Of a stretch of DNA of 64,000 nt, positions 42,888-50,880 are shown piece after piece. A program made the position numbers and the translations under genes. The stretch lies in assembly GCA_964528315.1 (NCBI GenBank), contig CAZGRO010000001.1, positions 1-64,000 on the forward strand. Direction: 5' to 3'. Under the pieces are notes generated by a model that did not search any database, was not told where the DNA came from, and worked only from the letters and a program-made list of their open reading frames with translations. Every line of letters starts with the position of its first letter. Position 1 is the stretch's first letter. Source of the stretch: JALHTG01 sp964528315. Lineage in GTDB: Archaea > Thermoproteota > Bathyarchaeia > 40CM-2-53-6 > JALHTG01.

Positions 42888-43790
42888 GTGGCCATGAGTC
42901 TTCCAACAGTCGGCTTCATCGGTCTAGGAGTCATGGGCAAACCCATGGCAAAGAACCTGATCAAGGCCGGGTACCCTCTCGTGGTGTGGAAGCATGTTGA
43001 TGACCGCCCGGTGAAAGAGTTAGTTTCCTTCGGGGCCAGAGAAGCTTCCTCCCTGAAACAGCTCGCAGAGGCCAGTGACATAGTGATAACCATGCTTCCA
43101 GACTCTGCTGAGGTGAAAGAAGTTGTGCTCGGGGCCAATGGAGTCTTAGCAGGTGCGAAGAAAGGACTCACTATAATCGACATGAGCTCGATTTCCCCGT
43201 TCGCCGCGCAGAAGATCGCAGCAGAGGCTGAACGAGCAGAGGTTGAGATGCTTGACGCCCCGGTTAGCGGAGGCGAGCCCGCGGCCATTCAAGGGAGCTT
43301 GACGATAATGGTTGGAGGAAAAGAAGAGACATTCAACAAATGCCTCGATGTTCTTCGAGTCATGGGAAAGACCATAACACGAGTCGGGGACATAGGCTCA
43401 GGCCAAGTGGCGAAACTCTCGAACCAGATCATAGTAGCTCTGAATATCGCTGCGGTCTCTGAGGCATTTGTTCTCGGAGCCAAAGCGGGTGTGGATCCCA
43501 AGGTTCTGTACAATGCCATACGAAGTGGTCTGGCGGGGAGCAATGTGCTTGACGCCAAAATACCTAAGATTGTTGAACGCGATTTCAGGCCCGGGTTCAA
43601 GATAAGACTTCACCACAAAGATCTCAAGAACGCTCTCGAAGCTGCAAGAGATCTGAGCGTTCCGGTACCCTTGACATCTCTTATCCAACAGATCTTGGCA
43701 GCCTTGATCAATGATGGAAAGGGCGATGACGATCATTCTGCCATTGTCAACTTCAGCGAACACCTCGCAGGTGTTGAGGTAAGAAGCTAG
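42888..43790 (+). CDS. Beta-hydroxyacid dehydrogenase (tartronate semialdehyde reductase / 3-hydroxyisobutyrate dehydrogenase family)
   Basis: 300 residues. N-terminal VGFIGLGVMGKPMAKNLIKAG is the Rossmann signature; DAPVSGGEPAAIQGSLTIMVGG is the substrate loop; GQVAKLSNQI holds the catalytic Lys. It is divergent from the D-2-hydroxyacid dehydrogenase gene. With that gene and the TIM-barrel isomerase it suggests a hydroxypyruvate/tartronate semialdehyde/glycerate route. Confidence 0.85.
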   Translation: MAMSLPTVGFIGLGVMGKPMAKNLIKAGYPLVVWKHVDDRPVKELVSFGAREASSLKQLAEASDIVITMLPDSAEVKEVVLGANGVLAGAKKGLTIIDMSSISPFAAQKIAAEAERAEVEMLDAPVSGGEPAAIQGSLTIMVGGKEETFNKCLDVLRVMGKTITRVGDIGSGQVAKLSNQIIVALNIAAVSEAFVLGAKAGVDPKVLYNAIRSGLAGSNVLDAKIPKIVERDFRPGFKIRLHHKDLKNALEAARDLSVPVPLTSLIQQILAALINDGKGDDDHSAIVNFSEHLAGVEVRS

Positions 43791-43875
43791 ACTCAGTCGC
43801 ATAGATAGCATGAAAGATGACAGACCGGCAATAATCTTCAGCCCATAGATCGCGATCTGAAACCGGTCAACCGCG

Positions 43876-43902
43876 CTATCCCTTTTAGGGATAGTATAAA
43901 TA
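43876..43902 (+). promoter_or_regulatory. Operator-TATA element upstream of the AbiE pair
   Basis: A perfect 8-base inverted repeat CTATCCCT-TTT-AGGGATAG (43876-43894) runs directly into a TATA box TATAAATA (43895-43902). Repressor binding here would block TBP/TFB. GGAGG follows at 43906-43910. It is the expected site for AbiEi autoregulation. Confidence 0.75.
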
Positions 43903-43917
43903 CTCGGAGGACACCAT

Positions 43918-43941
43918 ATGGCATCAGTGTGTTTGTCGTGA
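43918..43941 (+). CDS. Seven-codon leader frame before the AbiEi antitoxin
   Basis: ATG at 43918, seven bases after GGAGG, reads MASVCLS and stops at TGA 43939-43941. That stop overlaps an in-frame GTG (43938) of the antitoxin gene. The best ribosome-binding site in this promoter therefore serves the leader. It could couple translation to the antitoxin, or mark a frameshift near the start. Confidence 0.35.
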   Translation: MASVCLS

Positions 43942-44579
43942 CCGCTCGGAACGTCTTCGCTCCCGTTGCTTCAAGAATTGTGCGCGCTTTGCTCGTTAGC
44001 CCAAAAAAAGAATGGAGTATCCTTGCTCTTTCCAAGGAGACTGAGGCGGGCTATGGCCACGTGCACAGAGTTGCGAAGACTCTGTTGCGGATGGGTTTGT
44101 GTAGGATGACTCGGGCAAACGCAATGATGCTTACGAACCCAAGTGAGCTCCTGACACGCTGGGCAGCCTATTTTGATTTCTCTTCTTCAAACAAGGTCAA
44201 CGCATATTACTCATTATGTGAGATGGACAAGTTTCTCCGAAAACTGGCCTCTGCCCGCAAACCGATTCGGAGACACGCTCTCACGCTTCATGTCGGGGCA
44301 GCATTGGTTTCTCCGCATGTTAGGCCTGCCAACACGTATATCTATGTAGAATCGGGAAATTTACCCGAGTGGCAAAAGCTCCTGAACTTGGAGTTCACTG
44401 AGTTGGGCGGCAACGTTTTTCTTGTTGAGCCCTATGACGAGGGTGTCTTCTACAAGATTCAGTATCATAAGGGAGTACCAGTGGTTTCGAACATTCAACT
44501 CTATGTTGATTTGTACAACTACCCTGCGCGGGGCAGGGAGGCCGCCGAGCATCTAAGGAACAAGATCATTGGATTCTAG
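43929..44579 (+). CDS. abiEi: AbiEi-like antitoxin (type IV toxin-antitoxin)
   Basis: 216 residues. N-terminal winged helix (RIVRALLVSPKKEWSILAL, then GHVHRVAKTLLRMGL) and the C-terminal AbiEi signature (VVSNIQLYVDLYNYPARGRE, AAEHLRNKI). AbiEi binds inverted repeats in its own promoter; one overlaps the TATA box here. The start is GTG at 43929 or 43938. It is followed after 11 bases by the AbiEii-like gene. Confidence 0.85.
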   Translation: MFVVTARNVFAPVASRIVRALLVSPKKEWSILALSKETEAGYGHVHRVAKTLLRMGLCRMTRANAMMLTNPSELLTRWAAYFDFSSSNKVNAYYSLCEMDKFLRKLASARKPIRRHALTLHVGAALVSPHVRPANTYIYVESGNLPEWQKLLNLEFTELGGNVFLVEPYDEGVFYKIQYHKGVPVVSNIQLYVDLYNYPARGREAAEHLRNKIIGF

Positions 44580-44590
44580 CGTGTTGTTAG

Positions 44591-45457
44591 ATGAGTGTCT
44601 GCGACATCACTATGTATTCCAAAAGCGTCACTGAATCATCTAGGAGTGCTTTGGTAGAGATATTGAGGATCTTGGCAAGCTATACTGCCCATCTGGTCCT
44701 GTCCGGCGGATGGGCCCCGTATTTTCTTCTAGAGACGTATGGTGTTGGAGGTCAGCATTGTGGCTCGATTGACATTGACTTTGTTTTGAACCCGCGTCTG
44801 ATTGACGTGAAAGTCTACGAAACAATTATCTCTTTGATCGAGAAGCGAGGATATAGTCAATACGTTACGGAGAATGGCGATCGGATTCCTTTCAGATTTC
44901 ATCGCTCCGTGAAATCTCCCTTGGACGGAATCGAGCGTTCGATCAAGATTGATTTCATCACGGAACCCGAGACCGCAGAAAAGCTATCGGGCGAGAAGTT
45001 CTTGGCAGTTCAAAGGGATTTGCAGGCTGTTGTGATCAGAGGATCCAGCGTGGTTTTCTCTCACAAGTTTCAGCAAGAGATTGAAGGCATGCTGCCAAAT
45101 GGAGCACGAACAAAGGCACTGGCCAATATTTCTGATGCTGTAGGTTGCCTAGCCACGAAAGGGCTGGCACTAAAAGGTCGGTACAAGGAGAAAGACGCTT
45201 ATGATATCTACCTTGTGCTCCGCCACTACAAAGGTGGTCCCCAGAGAGTCGCTGAGATAGTTCGCAATTCTGTCCGGGAGCCAGTTGTTGCAGAAGCGCT
45301 AGAGGAGATCAGAAGGAAGTTTGAGACTGCTCGATCTGAGGGGCCTTTCCAAGTTGGCTACTTTCTTGCCCCGGGTGATGCGAGACTCCAAGAGCGAATT
45401 CAAGGAGAAGCGCATGTCGTTGTAAGAACCTTTCTTGCTGGTTTGGAGAAGGCCTAG
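44591..45457 (+). CDS. abiEii: AbiEii-like nucleotidyltransferase toxin (type IV toxin-antitoxin)
   Basis: 288 residues. SGGWAPYFL (GG at 39-40) and GSIDIDFVL (D61, D63) form the nucleotidyltransferase core; KEKDAYDIYLVLRHY is the downstream signature of the AbiEii/DUF1814-like family. Related toxins transfer nucleotides to tRNA or other targets; the target here is unknown. A minus-strand operator/TATA lies just after the stop and points back into this gene. Confidence 0.85.
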   Translation: MSVCDITMYSKSVTESSRSALVEILRILASYTAHLVLSGGWAPYFLLETYGVGGQHCGSIDIDFVLNPRLIDVKVYETIISLIEKRGYSQYVTENGDRIPFRFHRSVKSPLDGIERSIKIDFITEPETAEKLSGEKFLAVQRDLQAVVIRGSSVVFSHKFQQEIEGMLPNGARTKALANISDAVGCLATKGLALKGRYKEKDAYDIYLVLRHYKGGPQRVAEIVRNSVREPVVAEALEEIRRKFETARSEGPFQVGYFLAPGDARLQERIQGEAHVVVRTFLAGLEKA

Positions 45458-45469
45458 GTATCCCTATCG

Positions 45470-45496
45470 TTATTATACTATCCCAAAAAGGGATAA
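45470..45496 (-). promoter_or_regulatory. Mirror copy of the AbiE operator-TATA element, inward facing
   Basis: Read on the minus strand: TATCCC-TTTTT-GGGATA followed by GTATAATAA, the same arrangement and near-identical bases as the upstream element at 43876-43902. Another half-site (GATAGGGATA on the minus strand) lies at 45459-45468. Predicted transcription would start near 45450 and run antisense into the toxin gene. Confidence 0.65.
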
Positions 45497-45717
45497 TCCT
45501 CCGACAGACGTCTCAGAACTCTCTTACCTTCGCCAGCGGCGCACCTGTTTCCTGCTGCCGAGGTTTCGTCGTCATGTTAACACGCTTCTACCGTGTTCGA
45601 TTGACGAGTATCGGAAATAAGGTGCAAGCACTCCATACCAACGTGTCGCAAAAACAATCTCCACATAGCCCGCTGATTAGATCCTGCCCAGACAAGAATG
45701 CCAGAAAAACCTAACAC

Positions 45718-45725
45718 CTTATAAT
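45718..45725 (+). promoter_or_regulatory. TATA box for the DUF4382 gene
   Basis: CTTATAAT. The predicted transcript start near 45749 rules out the TTG codons at 45729-45734 and supports ATG 45762. Confidence 0.5.
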
Positions 45726-45761
45726 TGATTGTTGGCCATCTTGAAGGAAAGATTGCGCTGG

Positions 45762-46283
45762 ATGACAGACTTGGAGGCCAAGAGAATCGTGAGCATCGTC
45801 CTGCTGGTAATCGTCTTAGGAGTATTTTTCTATCCCAATCTTGCCTTGGGAACAATGACCCTCAAGATCACGGACAGCGGAGCTGGCCCTGCCACACCTC
45901 TATATGTGAAATACTCTCAGATTGCACTACACAGATCCGGAGAAGGAGAGAAAACCGGGTGGATAGAACTGCTGAGCAACGCAACAAGCATCTACGACCT
46001 CTCGACTCTAAAGGACATAGCGGAGACCGTCCTGAGATCTCGTATGCCTGTCGGCAAGTACGACAAGCTTAGAATTAGAGTAGCCGATGCTACTGCGTCT
46101 ATCAACGGGACAAAGATCACTCTTTCAGTAACCCAGCCGCTTCTTACGATGCCTCTCGATCTTGAGATAGCATTTGGAGATGAAAGGATCCTTGTTGTGG
46201 ATTTCAAGAGCAATTCCACAAAGGCCAGAACAAACAAGACATATGACAGCTCTCCAGTGGTCACTGTTTTGAAGACCAAATAA
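45762..46283 (+). CDS. Exported DUF4382-like protein
   Basis: 173 residues from ATG 45762 (MTDLEAKRIVSIVLL). One N-terminal hydrophobic segment, then MTLKITDSGAGPATPLYVKY, SQIALHRSGEGEKTGWIEL, LSTLKDIAETVL and MPVGKYDKLRIRV. This order matches the DUF4382 domain of secreted bacterial and archaeal proteins. The function is unknown. The dCTP deaminase-like gene follows 20 bases later. Confidence 0.78.
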   Translation: MTDLEAKRIVSIVLLVIVLGVFFYPNLALGTMTLKITDSGAGPATPLYVKYSQIALHRSGEGEKTGWIELLSNATSIYDLSTLKDIAETVLRSRMPVGKYDKLRIRVADATASINGTKITLSVTQPLLTMPLDLEIAFGDERILVVDFKSNSTKARTNKTYDSSPVVTVLKTK

Positions 46284-46303
46284 CATCAGGAAAGGTATGA
46301 GTA

Positions 46304-46828
46304 ATGTGCATACTTGGTAGGAGTGAACTGCTGAAGCTGATTGATGAAAGTAAATGCATCGATCCGTTCAATGCGGATCTTCTGGATGGAGACGGATACG
46401 TACTTACCGTGAAGGAGGAAACAACGCTCCAGTACCTTGAGCACAAGAACGTCATATCACATGAGATCGTGTTTACTCCGCCTGACCATGTCGCTCATCT
46501 GACAGCTAAGAGCAGGTATGGTCGAATGGGGCTTTCATTTCTGAATGCCGCAAAGGTGCACAGCGGATTTGTGGGAAGACTCGCTCTTGAACTCGTTAAC
46601 CTTCACAATGAACGTCGTCCGATAACCATCAGAAGATCGGACCCACTGATGCACATAGAATTCATGACAAGGCTCGGAGACCCCTCACCCTATGACGGAG
46701 GCTACATGTTCCAGTACATGACGACAAGTGAGACAGAGGAATACAAGAAACTTCTGCTAGCTCGATATCCTAGCCTCTTTCAAGAAGCAAAGTTGAGCAG
46801 ATGGATAAATCAAAGAGTAAATGAGTGA
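46304..46828 (+). CDS. dCTP deaminase / dUTPase-family protein
   Basis: 174 residues. HLTAKSRYGRMGLSFLNAAKVHSGFVGRL..LELVN is the trimeric dUTPase/dCTP-deaminase core. The usual SS-G and DPGF of the family are here SRYG and HSGF, while the catalytic-Glu segment LELVN is kept. It probably supplies dUMP precursors or lowers dUTP, which fits an organism with an EndoQ-type uracil repair enzyme. Activity is not certain because of the variant motifs. Confidence 0.75.
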   Translation: MCILGRSELLKLIDESKCIDPFNADLLDGDGYVLTVKEETTLQYLEHKNVISHEIVFTPPDHVAHLTAKSRYGRMGLSFLNAAKVHSGFVGRLALELVNLHNERRPITIRRSDPLMHIEFMTRLGDPSPYDGGYMFQYMTTSETEEYKKLLLARYPSLFQEAKLSRWINQRVNE

Positions 46829-46864
46829 ACGCGAGTTCTTCACGTCGCGAAACAGATCCTGATA

Positions 46865-48793
46865 CTACATCCTTTCTGGCGTGTCTATTCCCAGCAATGT
46901 GAGAGCGTTCTTGAGTACGATCCTTGTACAATCGACAAGTCTAAGCCTTGCCTGTTCAAGCTGCTTGGACTCTGCCCCGATGACTCTGCACTTTTCGTAG
47001 AATGCATTGAAGAGAGTTGCCAAATTGTACACATACTTTGTGAGACGTTGCGGAGACAGAACTTCAGATGCAGACTTGACCACATAAGGGAACCTGGCCA
47101 GCTCTTTAATGAGGAGAATCTCCTCTGGGAGAGTTAGCATTGTACAGTCCACTGCCAAGTCTGATGCTGCGGCATGTGCCTTCTCAAGGATTCTGCAAGC
47201 CCTTACGTGAGCATACTGTACGTATGGTCCGGTCTCTCCTTCTAGGTCTATTGCCTCATCGATGTCGAACACAATTATCTTGTCGCGGTCCACTTTTGTG
47301 AGATCGTACCTCAGAGCTGCTGCTGCTATTTTCTCGGCAGTGGATCTGAGCCATTGCTCCTCGGCATGTGGGTTTCTCTTTCGGGTTTCATCATATGCCT
47401 TCTTTGAGAGGGCATCAAGCACGGTGTCAGCATTCACGAACAAGCCGCGTCTCCCTTCCATGTGCAGCATCCTTCTTCCTTCCTCACCTTCTGAGACCGT
47501 TATTCCAAGATCTCTAGCTGTCTTCGGCGCAAGCGAAACCACCTCGTAGGCATAGTGAATGTAATTCTTTGGACTTGAGCTGCCGGCTATGAGCCGCATG
47601 AAGGTGGACAGTATCTCTTGCGGACGGCTCTGCCGAGAGTCTATGACGGATATGGCCGTATCTGCAGCACCAAAGACGGGGTGATCCAATTGACCTCTCT
47701 CCGATTTCGTCGTCCAGAGATTAGTTCCGTCTGGCTGCTTGAGGAGAATTTCATAGGAGAAGTCTTGGTCCAGAAGACCTAGTTTCCACATTGCGTAAGG
47801 AACGTCCTTACCCAGGTATGTTGTCGTTCCGTCGCTCCTTACTAGGACAGCATCAGTCTCGGCAGCGAACTCTGGAAGCCTTGTGACCTCAGCAATCCAG
47901 CAACCTGCGAGATCTCCTTTGTTCTTCAAGACCACTAATCCAGTGTCTTTGAGTTTCTCGAAGGCTTTTTGCCAAAGCCCGGAATGGAGAATGTCACTTT
48001 CCCAGTTAAGTAGATCAAAGAATGCTCCTAGCCTCCAGCAAGTCTCCAGTTGTGCTTTCAAAATTCTCAGAGTTATCTGTTTGGCCGCTGTTGCGATCTC
48101 GTTGTCTCCTTCCTCAATCTTTTTGCTGATCTTCTTCCTCTCTTCGATAAGCTCTGGGCGATCGTCATACATTCGGTTGACCGCAACATAGACATCGTCA
48201 CCGCAATAGTGGTCAAACTTGACGCCCTCTGGAGGATCGGTTTTGAAGCCGAGGGACAGAAATCCCAAGATTACGTCCGCGACCTGCGCACCGGTGTCAT
48301 CGATATAGTTTGCTGCTTGTACATTGTAGCCAACGAATCTAAGCAATCTGGCCAGGGAGTCGCCGAGGCAGGTGTTTCTGGCATGGCCTATATGAATGGC
48401 TTTGTTTGGGTTAACATTGGTGTGCTCAATCAGAACTCGCCTACCATTTCCGACATCGACACTTCCATACGAGCCCCCCTTTGCGGTCACCTCGTCAATG
48501 GTGGCTTGTGCAATTCGTTGTGTCTTCATGAAAAAGTTCAGGTAGGGGCCGGAGGATTCCACATGATCAATCATTGACTCGGGGGCAACTGAGATATGTG
48601 CCAGTATCTGTTGGGCTACCTGTGCAGGGCTTCTCCTCATCCTCTTTGCAAGCGAAAATGAGATCGTGGACGCAATGTCCCCTAGCTTGGGGTCTGGAGG
48701 TGTTTCAAGGACAATTACTTCCTCCTGACCAAGCCGGGTTAGAGCGTCTGCTAAGGCCCGACGCACTTCACCTAGGAATGTCTCGTATGTCAT
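46865..48793 (-). CDS. argS: Arginyl-tRNA synthetase
   Basis: 642 residues from ATG 48793 (MTYETFLGEVRRALADALTR), the family-like N-terminus; frames extend upstream to 48916. Class I motif HIGH at NKAIHIGHARN. The C-terminal DALR anticodon-binding domain ends at LTLLGIDTPERM. Core segments (ETGPYVQYAHVRACRIL, EGRRGLFVNADTVLD) are normal. Confidence 0.92.
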   Translation of the reverse strand: MTYETFLGEVRRALADALTRLGQEEVIVLETPPDPKLGDIASTISFSLAKRMRRSPAQVAQQILAHISVAPESMIDHVESSGPYLNFFMKTQRIAQATIDEVTAKGGSYGSVDVGNGRRVLIEHTNVNPNKAIHIGHARNTCLGDSLARLLRFVGYNVQAANYIDDTGAQVADVILGFLSLGFKTDPPEGVKFDHYCGDDVYVAVNRMYDDRPELIEERKKISKKIEEGDNEIATAAKQITLRILKAQLETCWRLGAFFDLLNWESDILHSGLWQKAFEKLKDTGLVVLKNKGDLAGCWIAEVTRLPEFAAETDAVLVRSDGTTTYLGKDVPYAMWKLGLLDQDFSYEILLKQPDGTNLWTTKSERGQLDHPVFGAADTAISVIDSRQSRPQEILSTFMRLIAGSSSPKNYIHYAYEVVSLAPKTARDLGITVSEGEEGRRMLHMEGRRGLFVNADTVLDALSKKAYDETRKRNPHAEEQWLRSTAEKIAAAALRYDLTKVDRDKIIVFDIDEAIDLEGETGPYVQYAHVRACRILEKAHAAASDLAVDCTMLTLPEEILLIKELARFPYVVKSASEVLSPQRLTKYVYNLATLFNAFYEKCRVIGAESKQLEQARLRLVDCTRIVLKNALTLLGIDTPERM

Positions 48794-49238
48794 CGCATCC
48801 GCCGGAGTATAGACTCGCTTACCTGAATACGTTGCTTCTCGCATATTTGAGATGTTATTCGAGTCGGCTGGGGAGGCGTTGGGTCCCCTGAAGCGGCTCA
48901 GTCTGACAACGGGCACGCTGGAGCAGGCTGAAACACTCTGGACAAGACATGCATAATTGGGTTATGCCAAGGCTTCATTTGAGAACAATGGGAACGACGG
49001 GAATGACGATCAACGAATGCCCACAGTGATTGCTCACTTGGTATTTGATTGAGACAGGCATCTGACGCGTCTTCATGATGGGAGGCAATTCAAGATCCTC
49101 TGGCATGAGTGGTCAGCCATGGATAGAACGACAGATGGCGAACCCAACTAGTCATTGAGCAAGGCTGCCTTTTCTTCGTACGAGTTCTTATATGGACGGC
49201 GAGGGCAAGTGGCTGTGGCGCCCATAGATGATGCTGCA
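48794..49238. other. Intergenic region between argS and the MFS gene
   Basis: About 445 bases, counting the unused 5' extension of argS. A plus-strand TATA box (CTTATATG, 49187-49194) serves the MFS gene. Otherwise nothing recognised. Confidence 0.45.
49187..49194 (+). promoter_or_regulatory. TATA box for the MFS transporter
   Basis: CTTATATG predicts a start site near 49217, upstream of ATG 49239 but downstream of the earlier in-frame codon at 49155. Confidence 0.5.
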
Positions 49239-50423
49239 ATGAGAAAGACCACATCGGTTTCCAGTTCCTCCGCATTATTCTATGGGGATACTGAACTCTC
49301 GATTATTGCCTTCACACATTTCGCCAATCATGTTTATACGCAAATTCATTTCGCCTTGATTCCGGTCTTCATGAAAGAGTTCGACCTTAGTCTTGTGCAC
49401 GTTGGAATAATGGTGATGATACCGATGCTGTCGGAAGCTATTGCCACGGTGCCAGCAGGATTGCTTGCAGACAAACTGGGTTACTTTCGACAGGTGATAA
49501 TCTCTCTCGGCATAACAGCTGGAGCAGCACTACTGATGACGCAGGCACAGAACCCATACTTTGTAGTACTTGCACTCTCGTTGCTCGCAATCTCAACAAC
49601 AATATACCACCCTCCCGCCTACGGAGCAGTCAGCCAAATGTTCCAGGAGAGAAAGAACAGGGCTCTAGGGATTCACGGAGCAGGAGGAACCTTGGGATGG
49701 GCTCTTGGACCATTCTCCGTGGGATTCCTGTTGAATGTCGGTTGGAGAAGCGTCTATCTTCTATGGATTCCTCCAACATTACTTTGCATGTTTCTGCTTT
49801 CTAGGATGCGATCCCCGGAGACAACGATAGTCGAAATAAGCCGGAAATCTAATGGTAGCGTGAAATCCATGTTCACGACCGGCCTCCTAGTTGTACTTTC
49901 AATGATTGCTGTCAACTCAATGGGAAGACAAATCGTGTCTACTCTCACCTCACCTTACGTTGTTCTTGCTCGAGGGTTCACAGTCCAAGAAGCAAGCTAC
50001 ATAATGGGAGCGATGTCCCTTACAGGCATAATAGCAGCTCCTATTGGCGGCATGTTCGCAGACAAGCTGGGCGAGAAAAGATGGCTCACAATAACGATGA
50101 CATCAACGATTCTCGCATTACTAGCATTCATAAGAACAGAAACAATCGCAACGCTCCTTTTGTGCGCAGTAGTGTACGGCTATTTGGTCTATAGCGGCAT
50201 GGGTGCTACAGCCGCACTCATATCCTATTTCACTCCCACATCCAGACGAGGTCTTGGCTATGCATTGTTCTTTCTTCCTTCCTACATAGTCGGGGCGGTG
50301 GCGCCAGTGGTTGGAACGACACTCGCCGAATCTTATGGAATATTCACCTCTTTCTTCCTAGCAGTAGCATTCATGGCAGCTGCCGTGATTGTGCTTCAGA
50401 AAATACGTATCCGCGGCCGATAG
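49239..50423 (+). CDS. Major facilitator superfamily transporter
   Basis: 394 residues from ATG 49239, 12 membrane helices. The loop after helix 2 has GLLADKLGYFRQ and the repeat in the second half has GGMFADKLGEKRW, the MFS motif A in both halves. HGAGGTLGWALGPF resembles the FSR/fosmidomycin-resistance-like branch. The substrate is not predictable. Confidence 0.85.
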   Translation: MRKTTSVSSSSALFYGDTELSIIAFTHFANHVYTQIHFALIPVFMKEFDLSLVHVGIMVMIPMLSEAIATVPAGLLADKLGYFRQVIISLGITAGAALLMTQAQNPYFVVLALSLLAISTTIYHPPAYGAVSQMFQERKNRALGIHGAGGTLGWALGPFSVGFLLNVGWRSVYLLWIPPTLLCMFLLSRMRSPETTIVEISRKSNGSVKSMFTTGLLVVLSMIAVNSMGRQIVSTLTSPYVVLARGFTVQEASYIMGAMSLTGIIAAPIGGMFADKLGEKRWLTITMTSTILALLAFIRTETIATLLLCAVVYGYLVYSGMGATAALISYFTPTSRRGLGYALFFLPSYIVGAVAPVVGTTLAESYGIFTSFFLAVAFMAAAVIVLQKIRIRGR

Positions 50424-50489
50424 TGACCAATTCTCTTTGGTATTACCCCAAGGACAAAAAGGTGGGGAAAGAAGTAAGCAAGAAAAGCC

Positions 50490-50618
50490 TTACTTCTTCG
50501 GTTTCATCGGAGTTCCGCAGCATACAAGATCGCAGACCGCACAACTGCAGTCTGAGTCGTACACTACTACTGCTCCACACGTCTCGCAAGCGTACTTCTT
50601 TCCTTTGTTCTTGGCCAA
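50490..50618 (-). CDS. 42-residue desulforedoxin-like metal-binding protein
   Basis: TTG start at 50618 with AGGTG six bases upstream; stop at 50490-50492. The protein has seven cysteines: YACETCG (C11, C14), DCSCAVCD (C24, C26, C29) and LVCCGTPM (C33, C34). The CxxC...CCGxxM pattern is that of desulforedoxin and the N-terminal domain of desulfoferrodoxin, which bind one iron with four Cys; the CSCxxC insert is extra. A TATA box (ACTTAAGAAC, 50651-50660, minus strand) supports expression. A redox or metal role is inference. Confidence 0.78.
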   Translation of the reverse strand: MAKNKGKKYACETCGAVVVYDSDCSCAVCDLVCCGTPMKPKK

Positions 50619-50650
50619 CAAAGACACCTAGGTCTACAGCAATCTTCACC

Positions 50651-50660
50651 GTTCTTAAGT
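50651..50660 (-). promoter_or_regulatory. TATA box for the desulforedoxin-like gene
   Basis: ACTTAAGAAC on the minus strand after an A-rich BRE-like stretch; transcript start near 50630, 10-15 bases before the TTG. Confidence 0.5.
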
Positions 50661-50880
50661 TTTTGCAGGATATGCCTTAGGCGGAATACGTCGGACATCG
50701 ACATATGAGCTTTTAATAGCATTGACGACATGTAGCGGTCCAAGGCGCTGCTAGATGAGCGAAATGAAGCTCTTTGTTGTTCCGAGCAGCTACGCAGCGT
50801 TCTATTTTAGCTATCTATAGCCCGCCGAATTTGCGGCGTCTGCCGCTATAGGTTCGGTGTGGCTTCTTGGGTGGAAAATT

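Larger units (their letters stand above)
45458..45761. other. Intergenic region after the AbiE pair
   Basis: About 300 bases. It holds the inward-facing operator/TATA copy (45470-45496) and the TATA box for the DUF4382 gene (45718-45725). No coding frame is supported. Confidence 0.5.

Noticed and set aside
43876..45496. Cassette considered as a classical insertion sequence
   Set aside because: No transposase is encoded and no target-site duplication was recognised; the inverted repeats are better described as operator-promoters, with mobility kept only as an alternative.
49060..49140. Possible C/D box guide RNA (an ATGATGG box and a CTG nearby)
   Set aside because: The second box pair is not convincing and no target match could be tested.
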